Assembly: GCF_000328475.2 (NCBI RefSeq)
Contig: NC_026499.1
Location: forward strand, 310,001 to 374,000
Length of the DNA stretch: 64,000 nucleotides
Direction: 5' to 3'
Origin: Mycosarcoma maydis
Lineage: Eukaryota; Basidiomycota; Ustilaginomycetes; Ustilaginales
Part shown: one piece after another, positions 32,101 to 40,500 of the stretch
Position numbering within the stretch: position 1 is the stretch's first letter
Layout: each line of letters starts with the position of its first letter
Translations under genes and position numbers: made by a program
Notes under the pieces: generated by a model
Databases searched by the model: none
What the model was told of the DNA's origin: nothing
The model's input: only the letters and a program-made list of their open reading frames with translations

Positions 32101-35100
32101 TCCGGGTCTTCAGCACGCCATGGCTTCAGCCGATTTGTCACAGGCTCAGAGCACGGCTCCGCAGGCCACAGCGTTGTCTGCCGCACCAATGCAACCCGCT
32201 CAACTTCGAACAGGAGCCAGCACTGCACCAGAGACGGCCGCAGCGACCGCCGGCTCGATGCATGCTTTCCATCCAGCCATGAATTCCTTTACGCCGCGTG
32301 ATGCTTCGGTAGCTACGCCGTTTGGCGATCCGGCCTCTTTGCCTGGCTTCACCCCCAGCTCACTCACCGAGAGCTCACCGACCTTTGGCAATCCACAGTA
32401 CAAGACGCCGAGAACGCCGTACTCTCCTATCGAGGAATATCGGGATGGCGCCACCATTGTCGACTTGCAGAACGACCGTCGTATGCGCGAGTCGGCCCAG
32501 GCTTCCCGAGAGCGCAACGCCACTTCTGCACCGCATCTTTACGCATCCAGCCAGCATCCGGTATTGAAGCGGGGAGCCGAGGACCAGCTGCGCCTAGCGG
32601 ATGTCAGCACAGCAGCCGCGGCCGCAGCAGCGCACGCAGCTATGGACATGGATCTTTCGAACCGAAAGCGGCCAGCCATCGTTCCCAACGCTTTTCTGCC
32701 GTTGCCTCAGACAGAAACACGCAAGCCGCTACAAAGGCTTGCTATCGGTGCTCGTGCCAACCTCGGGCGCAAGTATGACTTGCTGGGTAAGTTTGCGTCT
32801 AGGCCCAAACCTGCTACGATCACCAATTCAGCATCAAACGCAAACAACGTGCCATTGCCAGAGCGCCGTTTGTCGGGCGACGCAAGCAGGGCGGGTGGCC
32901 GAGCAGACAAAGAGGGCGCTGCAGAGTCGGCTCAGTTCGACAAACAGTCGCTGACATCTCATTCGCGGCCAAGGGCGACGAGGCGGTTGCCGTCCAGGAC
33001 GCCATCGGGTCGTGGGTTGGCGCTGCTACAGCTACATCGAGACCGGCAGACCAAGGCTTCTCCTGGATCTGTGCTTACCGCTCTTCGTCATCCGAGCTCG
33101 TCACGAACGCTAGAAGCTCCGGCGACGCCGAGGTCAAGCGACGATTTGGCGCGGTCTGGAGCCGTCAGTGCGTCCGAGAGCGATGCTTCAAGCAGCGATG
33201 GCAACGACGACAGCGATGACGCGCGCAGTGACACAGAGGCAACTGCGTTGACACTGTCTCCCGCAGATCAGGCGACGCTGAAGGCCTCATCTCTTGAGGT
33301 CATCTCCACCTACCTCTGCGGCGCAACGAGTCTGTCGAAACCGCCGTGGTCTCCGGCTGTCAGCGGGCCGATCGATGAGGCTAGCGACGACGTATCGTTA
33401 CCGAGACAATCCGTCCAGCCACCTGGGTTGCACTTGTGTACTGTGCCTCGAGACTCTTACACGGACTCATCAGCAATCCAGCGAAGGCCAACAATGAGGC
33501 GATCGACGCTGTCTAGAACGGCCGAGTGGCTGATCCAGAATCCGCAATTTCGCTCGATGTACGGCTTCGGCATGGCGAGCATCACGACGGGGACAGACGT
33601 AGCTGTTGGCGACAAGATTGAGGTGCTTGAAGCTATGGCATCAGTCCTCAGCATCGCACCTGCTTCCGAGGGGTCCAAGCAACCATCCGACACTGACATG
33701 GACAGCGCAGCCGCTGGCAATGAAGCTCAGTCAGCACTTCCAACGCTCAAGTACCTCGTCAAGGTGACTGGAAGGGCTACCGGTGAAGTTGCTGCTGCTG
33801 CTTGTGCTGCCGACGCCGATAGTGGCTTGGAGATTGCCGAGGTGCTCGAGCCAAGTCGAATCGCCGTCGGCTGCCAAGGCTCGGTAGTGGAAGCACTGCC
33901 GTCAGCGCTCACGCTGTGGGACAAGTCGAAACTGTCGGCGGTCAGTGGACAGAAGCATGTGGTTGCCAAAGTGCTGCTTACAGATGCTTCGCCAGCATGG
34001 CACGAAGAGATTGTCGCTTGGCTGGACCGTGTCCGCATTGCCTTCGAGACGCACGGTCTTGGCACGCACATTGGTAATGCACAATCGATCCTTGCCATCG
34101 CAGACGGGTCGGAAACGTTGGCACTGTCGAGCTATCTGGAGCAACTTTGGCAGGATGGCGAAGCATGGCTGGATACGCTGCGATCCATCTCGAACCGTGT
34201 GCAGCTGGACCTGCTTCAGGGCAAGCATGTGGTGGTGTACACGCTGCAGCCACCGAATTCAACGATATGCGCCTCGGCAGGCTTCCATGGCCTTTTGCGG
34301 CTCGAAGCGGATTTGCGGGCGATGCTGAGCGAGCAAGTGGGTGTGCTTGCCGAGCAGCTGCTCGTTCGTGCTGTCAGCCCGTCTATGATGACCGAGAGCG
34401 GCAGTCTGGGCTTTGGCCAGCATTCGCAGGCGCTGAGGACATTGGCCTTCTCGGTGTACGACCAGCTACCGCGGCTGGTTCGACGTCAGCCTGCCAAGGT
34501 GCTGCATGGCAAAGAGCCAGGGCCGATCTCGGCGCTCGTGCAATTTCCAGCGTTTAGTCTGTCGAGCGCGTTTGGACGTGCGTCTTCCGGGACACGATTG
34601 GCGGGAGCTGCCGGGAGGACCCAGTTCTCGCTTAGCTGGCCACGCGAGCCAGCTGGTGTAACAGACGAGCACGTGTTGCTGCACGTCGGCTACCGCATCT
34701 GTGAGGCTGTCAGAGGCGGAAAGGCAGCCGAGGCACGGCGCAGTGATCGACTTTCGAGTCGCAACGGCAGCGCGGCGTCGTTGGCTGGTGCGAGCATATC
34801 CGAGTTGGGCCATCTTGCCGATGACGACGCGCCGGGACCAGCGATGCGAGAAAAGGTGGTCATGGTGAGCGCCATCGACGAGCGCGGCGGATCGAGTACG
34901 GTAGATGCGCTCGCTGCCAACGATGGTGATGGAAGCATCGAAGCATGCGTCGAGCGCGTGTGGCGATTCGCGCTGGCTGAAGCGAGCCGTGCGCATTTGC
35001 ATTGGCGTCTGGTGATCTCGAGCACAGGCTTGATGAAGCAGTGCGAGCTGCGAGCTTGGCAGCGGCTGATCGATGCGTACCTGTCGTCGAGCGGAGCTCA

Positions 35101-35773
35101 GGAGCGGGTGATAGCAAGCGTGGTGTTGCTGAGCGTGCGACCGGATGAGTCGGGCGCTGTTCTGGCGGAACGAGGGGTAGGCATCAAAGCGAGACAGGAG
35201 TGGACAGCAGCCTCCACGGCGGACAAAGGGAGCTTGATGCTACTGGATGCGGCGGATCTGTCGCAGATGGTCTGTTTTGCGGAACCGATGCCGATGGAAT
35301 GGACGCAAGCGTCAGGTGGGTGGGCGGCGATTGGTGAAGAGGATGAAGACGCCGAGCAGGATGGGGACGAGAAGGAGGCGACAGCGATGCCTCTGGCTTC
35401 AGCGATTCTTGTGCATCGCACCCGACCCGACCTTGTCGGCGGCGGTGGCAGGACGAGCACGAGTAGCGAGACGAAACACAAGCATTGTCCGGATGGATTC
35501 ACGCCTTACAGTCACGTTCTGGCTGTCGACATGCTTCAAGTTTGGCGCTTGGAGGCAGCGCAGCAGACATCAGTGCAGAACAAGGAAGCCAAAGAGGCAG
35601 AAGAAGCGTTGAGGAGCGGAGCACTGGACGGAATCATGCGTAGTCTGCATCGACTGCGATTGATCAGCCAAGAACGACACCAGTTGCCGTGGCCGTACAA
35701 CGCTCAACCGTGGTGCGTGGCCAGCGTCAATACTTTGGCTGCATGCTTGGACGGAATCGTGCTCAGAGACTGA
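29174..35773 (+). CDS. MED13: Mediator complex subunit 13 (Srb9/Ssn2)
   Basis: A 2199-residue ORF. Med13 links the CDK8-cyclin C kinase module to core Mediator in the nucleus and mainly restrains RNA polymerase II transcription. The N-terminal domain (about residues 45-560) contains PFQLLLKDVLFYTSS, LRLGRGVVFLPP and HFLWPAAWCLV. The centre is long, disordered and Ala/Ser/Gln-rich, with the family motif TDDDFSFFD at about residue 880. Past residue 1450 the C-terminal PIWI/MID-like half is conserved in pattern: WLIQNPQFRSMYGFG, VVYTLQPPNSTICASAGF, WRLVISSTGLM and the terminal LPWPYNAQPWCVASVNTLA. The length is within the range for fungal Med13. No intron is needed. The start is the first ATG after a stop-rich region. 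A sharp change to GC-rich codon use in the last third is noticeable but stays in frame. Confidence 0.87.
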   Translation: MWNQSFTSAPAVSIGGGSGNATSGVAHPSGSFASHARSNSLAASPSAHRRVSGIAQGQLASSPSANPPFSRPFANTAFPGTVVAPRSTAASNTASAPTRSLQRLPLLTSQTPTSIAKLAFPAHTTVFWHRLHKNNARLAPQLDPDYQRVDASTSTAASSANTSQGSQNAWNTAVQHIITTCKQSRIQPPVTEEPQHHLTPFQLLLKDVLFYTSSRHSSPTGDTHTHLIAPVSHADLWLFVVVTDQEEIKASTSASSAGASDTNATGAAAANQEGTSPLHPTLVRRLPANLVKSLQRLSECAITSSGSYPLPVAAPNCIDLKGKRSSLTQDQRQAHRRFMASVKAKLVDALAASQSTSTNPTQSHAMPRRARLRLGRGVVFLPPRPSDSSSIALSDAAWFAAPKQSISFDGRVESDCLMTRFTTLLTTTSLFVYAHSRRFGALPLTDSRYATFLPSLPSSSASPTMLIAPLGYHVELLGIVPTSSVAEEHLSELYSRLATLSAGPIDDTRDISSLFASGLAICALPRSIQRLHDQQPRLPDPLPNEPDIASSQAEATDEVMTPPVAAQGHEQARKGSSQFGPESRHFLWPAAWCLVVPDQSRTLARAAAPDDLQNLQSQPMTPLKELVSFTLKVLNDANESSPVQNASAYTPGEPDDASLAQHRVDLIPSTRPDITPASISFPDFDFAMPTVASATSSQALPPAGHSVAATSPLKREPTNTEPMPGASTTEAFAQDLNWMQFLPSQINEAPASASASALADQSNLTSSSAPGAVDASTQGPGGTQNPQLDQSGTNWLLSTGSASAPLEGGADAATATAAAAPAQAPNLGVPPSLLQPHSAMHSHGATPLQQMDNTPLALTQPTSTKRKAGEGDIFDNLGLLTDDDFSFFDESAFGLHPEAGLPPHHVNQPAEAAQLAPSHDLDYDQRLMSEGNGPGVKATSSAIVDPQPATSSASIVDDVAMDDAGQSSLDALFSAIPGLQHAMASADLSQAQSTAPQATALSAAPMQPAQLRTGASTAPETAAATAGSMHAFHPAMNSFTPRDASVATPFGDPASLPGFTPSSLTESSPTFGNPQYKTPRTPYSPIEEYRDGATIVDLQNDRRMRESAQASRERNATSAPHLYASSQHPVLKRGAEDQLRLADVSTAAAAAAAHAAMDMDLSNRKRPAIVPNAFLPLPQTETRKPLQRLAIGARANLGRKYDLLGKFASRPKPATITNSASNANNVPLPERRLSGDASRAGGRADKEGAAESAQFDKQSLTSHSRPRATRRLPSRTPSGRGLALLQLHRDRQTKASPGSVLTALRHPSSSRTLEAPATPRSSDDLARSGAVSASESDASSSDGNDDSDDARSDTEATALTLSPADQATLKASSLEVISTYLCGATSLSKPPWSPAVSGPIDEASDDVSLPRQSVQPPGLHLCTVPRDSYTDSSAIQRRPTMRRSTLSRTAEWLIQNPQFRSMYGFGMASITTGTDVAVGDKIEVLEAMASVLSIAPASEGSKQPSDTDMDSAAAGNEAQSALPTLKYLVKVTGRATGEVAAAACAADADSGLEIAEVLEPSRIAVGCQGSVVEALPSALTLWDKSKLSAVSGQKHVVAKVLLTDASPAWHEEIVAWLDRVRIAFETHGLGTHIGNAQSILAIADGSETLALSSYLEQLWQDGEAWLDTLRSISNRVQLDLLQGKHVVVYTLQPPNSTICASAGFHGLLRLEADLRAMLSEQVGVLAEQLLVRAVSPSMMTESGSLGFGQHSQALRTLAFSVYDQLPRLVRRQPAKVLHGKEPGPISALVQFPAFSLSSAFGRASSGTRLAGAAGRTQFSLSWPREPAGVTDEHVLLHVGYRICEAVRGGKAAEARRSDRLSSRNGSAASLAGASISELGHLADDDAPGPAMREKVVMVSAIDERGGSSTVDALAANDGDGSIEACVERVWRFALAEASRAHLHWRLVISSTGLMKQCELRAWQRLIDAYLSSSGAQERVIASVVLLSVRPDESGAVLAERGVGIKARQEWTAASTADKGSLMLLDAADLSQMVCFAEPMPMEWTQASGGWAAIGEEDEDAEQDGDEKEATAMPLASAILVHRTRPDLVGGGGRTSTSSETKHKHCPDGFTPYSHVLAVDMLQVWRLEAAQQTSVQNKEAKEAEEALRSGALDGIMRSLHRLRLISQERHQLPWPYNAQPWCVASVNTLAACLDGIVLRD

Positions 35774-36047
35774 TCTGCGTCAAGCACAGCGCATCTGTGC
35801 CTGTCTCTTTGATGATCAACACGACAACATTCGTATTTAGGATCCTTGGCTTTGTGCAGCCAGCCGCGTGACTGAAGAGCGACAAGAGTCACGAGTCGTG
35901 AGTGGTGTGGCTCAATCGTGAATCACGAATGGTCTCGGGCCACAGCCACGGGCGCACCGTTGGGCGAAGGAGGCACGAGGTGAGGTGAATCACGAATGTT
36001 ATACCGAGGTTTTTGACGACAGACTCACTTTTTTTCTTCTTTTTTTC

Positions 36048-36082
36048 ATTCACGATTCACGATTCACGATTCACGATTCACG
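36048..36082 (+). repeat. Five-unit heptamer array, ATTCACG
   Basis: Five perfect ATTCACG units, 35 bp, preceded by a pyrimidine tract and followed by a diverged sixth unit. Confidence 0.95.
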
Positions 36083-37195
36083 ATTCGCTGATTCATGGTC
36101 CATTCGTGACTCGCTCAAGTCACGAGTCGAATTTCGAGGCGATCTGCGCCGAGGGGGAAGGAAACGGGAAGTCACGAGTGAGGACGGAAGACGCCGGATA
36201 AGCTACGGAAGTGTCACATGTCACGTGTGGGAATCACGAATGCAGATTGTTGGCATTCGCTTGCATTTCCCCACAGGTCGTTGTGCATTGGTGCATTCAC
36301 AATTCGGCGCTGCGTTCATGTTTGTGTGGTCGCACACACAGATGCGAAGCAAGTGGTGGATGGATACTGGAAGAATGACACATGAGCAGATATCTCAGCA
36401 GCTCATGTTATTGGGAAAGCACTCTAGACTTGGTTGGAACTCGAATACTAGAACTACAGCGTCGACGTCCAATCCATCGTGAATGCCTCGCACGTCGGCG
36501 AGCACAGCGGTGTTGACGAATCGATCATGATCGTCTCGACACCCACAACCACACACCCGTGACCGAGACACGAGATAGAGTCGTGAATCACGGATCACCG
36601 CGGAGCAATACGCAAAAAAGTGACGAGGGACGAGGGACGAGACGATTGTTAGCAAAACCGAAAAATCAAGCGGAAACAGCGGATGCCTCCCTCCACTTTA
36701 CGCAGCCCGACACACCCCGAGACGCCCCGATACGCGCGCTGTGCCGCTGCAAGCAGAAGCAGAAAGAACAAGAAGAATCACAAATCGTGAGTTGTGAATC
36801 GTAAAGCACGAAAAATCACGGAAAGTCTTGAGTGGATGGCACACAGTGGAAAAGACCAAGACCCTTTTTTTCCGTTTTATGGTTGGACCAAAGCAGAACA
36901 AATCACAGTCGTGAGTGACGAGTGAGTCCAATTCAGGTTCGGGCTTCGTGTTCTTTTTCGTGGTTGATAATAATCGATTGACTCAGCCAAATCTTCAACT
37001 CCTCCTTCTTCGTCATCATCACCAACATCACTTACAATCAACGCAACTTCAAGATCGTCTTCAAGATCGAATGCGAAGCAAAATTTCGCGCTTCACATTT
37101 CATACCAATCCACACGCGTCAACGCACTCTCTCTTCTGCAATCACGGTCACTTTTCGAATCTCGAACATTACCAGACCGTCCATCCATCGATTCC

Positions 37196-37230
37196 TGATA
37201 GCTGATAGCTGATAGCTGATAGCTGATTGC
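37196..37230 (+). repeat. Five-unit heptamer array, TGATAGC
   Basis: Four perfect TGATAGC units and a fifth variant TGATTGC, about 275 bp upstream of the PPR-NDUFAF5 start. It is again 35 bp but lacks the CACGA core. Confidence 0.95.
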
Positions 37231-37503
37231 TGCAAGGGCTGGTCCCATTATCTCGTGCTTCTATACCCTTCAATTGGTTATCTTCAAACACACGAATCTA
37301 TACCGGCCTTCTATCGACTAGCGCAGACGAAGAGACAATCTCTATACCCCATTTGTCTGTTCCTCTGCTTCGCTTTCTTCCAGACCCTCAGCATCGGTTT
37401 GGTCGCCTTGATTTTTTTTTTTCCGGCCGTTGTGCCATTCCTTTGGCTCCCTGATCGACCGTCTGAGTCATAGGCAAACCTCGGCTGCACGGCATCAGCT
37501 GCT

Positions 37504-40500
37504 ATGCCTGTGAGCTCGGCTGCCAAACTCGCCTCTCACATATGGAGGGGCGCTGCACAGTCAGCGGCCAGCGCCGCCCATAATTCTGCCAACTCGTTCC
37601 GTGGTGCCTTCCATGGCGCTTCCAACAGCTCTGCCTCGTCCACCGGTTCCTCGGCTTCTGGCTGGGCTTCTGGTCTCAGCAGTGGCGGTTCTTCCGCTGG
37701 TGCCGGAGCGGGTGGCGCCAAATTTCACGCCGGCCGCGGCACTCACTTTTCCTACCAGCACACCGGTCGTGCTCTCTCTCAAGCTTCCTCGACGCCCAAC
37801 TCGGATACAAACAACAAGAGCAACGATGAAGAAGACGAAATTCGTAGACAGAAAGCGTACAAACTGCGTCTCGACGGTCAGCACTCGTACGAGCGCTCCA
37901 TGCTCGCCTCTCCTGGTCACCTCACCAACTCGCACTTGCAGGTGCGCTTCCGACATGCCTTTGCCGCCAAGCAAGCTCCTCTTTTCGTCACCGCTTCAGA
38001 ACACACTGGGAACTCCCAGGATGCCGACGCTTCTTCGCAAACCCAACGTCGCGCCGCTTCTACTCTGACGGCTAATCCCAGCGAGGCCACAAGCGATGCC
38101 GGTGCACCATCCATCTCCACCACCCACAGCACCAACGCCCACGACCGCGTCTATCACGAACTTCGTTCAGCAATTTCGAGAAAAGACGCCTACCAGATCC
38201 GTCTTAGCGTCGACGCTTTCAACGCTCTCCCCAAGGAACAAAAGACCACGGCCGGTTTCAACATGGTCATGGAGTCGCTTCTCGCCATCCGCAGTCACGG
38301 TCAAACCGTCCGCGAGATCACCGACACCTACAACGACATGATCCACACGGGTCTTTCTCCCAACAGTCGCACTTACACTGTTCTCGTAAAGGCGCTCTGT
38401 GCACGCGATGCCGAAACCGCCGCTGCCTCGACCTTGCCTCCGTCTGATGCTACATCCGCAGATGCCGATGCTGCTGCTACAACAGAAGACAACTTTGGCC
38501 AGGCTCTCAAGCTGATGAGTGTCTGCCACAGCAGCCGTCTTCAGTTTGACGATCAAAAGGCTTACAACGCTGTACTTTCCAGCTGCGCGCTTCGCGGCGA
38601 TGTCGACCGTGCTCTCAGTGTGCTTGACCTCCTCGAACGCAGCATGTTTGCCAATACCGACGCCTACACCTTCAAGCATCTCATTCGCACCTTTGCACAA
38701 GACCCGCAGCTCAAGCCCGACGAGACGCAACAGATGCAAGAATCGCGCAAGCTCGCTGCATGCAAGCAGGTCTTTGACGAGTTTCTGCTCGCTAGTCAGA
38801 AGCCCGACTGGAACCACAAAGACAACAGTATCGTCTGGAGTTCGCTCATCGAGGCCCACTTTGCGCTCAACGATCCAGCGGGCGCAATAAAGCTGTTCGA
38901 AAAGATGCTTCAAGGCGGCGACAACGTCCCGGCCCTTCACCATACCATCATCTCGTCTGTCATCACCGGATTCCTTGACAGCGGCGACACCGCCACTGCG
39001 CTCCACTGGTTCATCAAGGTCACTTCGATGCAAGCCGCAAATACTGCTCCTCACTCGATGTCGTCCGATTCGCAACCCATGCCTAGCATCAAGTCGATCG
39101 AGTACCTCATCACCAAATTAGCAGAATCGGGCGACGACTTGCTAGAGCCGCTTCAGCGCGTCTTTCACGTCTATCTGCAGCGCTGTGTCGAGCTTCATCG
39201 CTACGCCCAGCTTGAAACGCTCATCGCACTCGCTTCCGCCAACTCGGTTCGTGCTCAGCGTCTTCTGCAAGCTGGCTCGGCACAAGAGGCCAACGCTGCG
39301 CTCGACCGTGCTCTGGACGCTGCCGCTTCCTTCTTTTCGCGCGAAGCCACATCGCTTGCCCGTCTTTCCCCGTCCAACTTGGAGTCCAAGATTAGCACCA
39401 TCGTATCGACCATTTTCCAGCTCACCGAGGTCCTCCTTACTGCCGACCGCGTCGTCGACGCGGGTTGCACTCTGACCTACGCACGCATCTTTTTGGACAA
39501 GTTCGATCTTGCAGCAGAATCCTACCAACCCTTTGCTGTGCAGCTCTCGCAACTGGCATCTCGCTTTTTCACCACCAATTCTCCTGCCACCGCCAATGAC
39601 GCCCATCCCGCTTCTATCCGACTGTTTGCCAGCGCCGAATACCTGGCTCCCGTGCTACGCGAAGCCGGCTTGCTTGACGAGCACGTCGCTGCTTCCCTTG
39701 CCGATCTGTATCGAAGCGTGCATGCCCAGTCGTCAGACGTTGTCCTCAATTTGCCGCTCTCTAACGATGCCTGGACCATGATCTTGGAGGCATTCTGCTT
39801 TGAGGAGCTCAATGTTCGACCGCTCAACTTGGACGCTTACAAGGCTGACGGTATTCCGATGGTTTTGCACGATATCGCCAAGCTGCCGGCTGCTGCTTCA
39901 GAAGGCAGTGAGAGTAGCGCGGATCGTGCATCCATCGACACGACCAAGGCAGTGCAAGTCACGCTCGCTCGTTACGGACAAGAAGCGCTCGCGTTGCTTC
40001 CTGAGTGGACGACGCAAAAAATCTCCACAGTTGCAGAGCAAGAAGCTCAAGACGTCGCTGCTGTCCGAGATGAGACCAGCAGTGAGACGGGATCGGCTTC
40101 TCAACTCAGTACGTCGACCCCTGCCACCACGCCGCCGCAACAACATTCGCCTCTTCACCGCCAGGATCTGCCCGCACCGACGCTCTCTTGTACCACCTCG
40201 GGAACTTGCTCGTCTACTTTGTCATTCCCTGCTGTTCAAGTCGTCGATACCGACTTTGGTCACAAGCTAATCTCCCTCGCGCGTCCCTCGGGGCAGAAGG
40301 AGGCGCCTCGCGTCTTTGAGGAGGTGATCGAGCAGACCAAGGTCGGAAACTTTGCGCATCCTGAAGGTATTGCTGTCTTGATCGGTGCTTTCGGACGTCT
40401 TGGCAACGTCGATCGCGTCGAGCAACTTTATGCCATGGCTCAGCACGTGTTGCACGCTTTGGTCGGGGACCCGACTTGGCAGACCAACGCCTGGTTTGTT

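Larger units (their letters stand above)
35774..37503. other. Intergenic region with heptamer arrays; no gene seen
   Basis: The gap between MED13 and the PPR-NDUFAF5 gene. Dense TCACGATT/AATCACGAAT/AGTCACGAGT copies lie at 35885-36130, including a five-unit array at 36048-36082. More copies occur near 36225, 36580 and 36775-36925. A heptamer array of a different sequence lies at 37196-37230. The region from about 36990 to 37500 is C/T-rich with a T12 run near 37410 and is probably promoter and 5' leader. Confidence 0.7.

Noticed and set aside
38167..39075. Minus-strand open frame of 302 codons opposite the PPR gene
   Set aside because: Shadow frame, no family match, fully contained in the PPR coding sequence.
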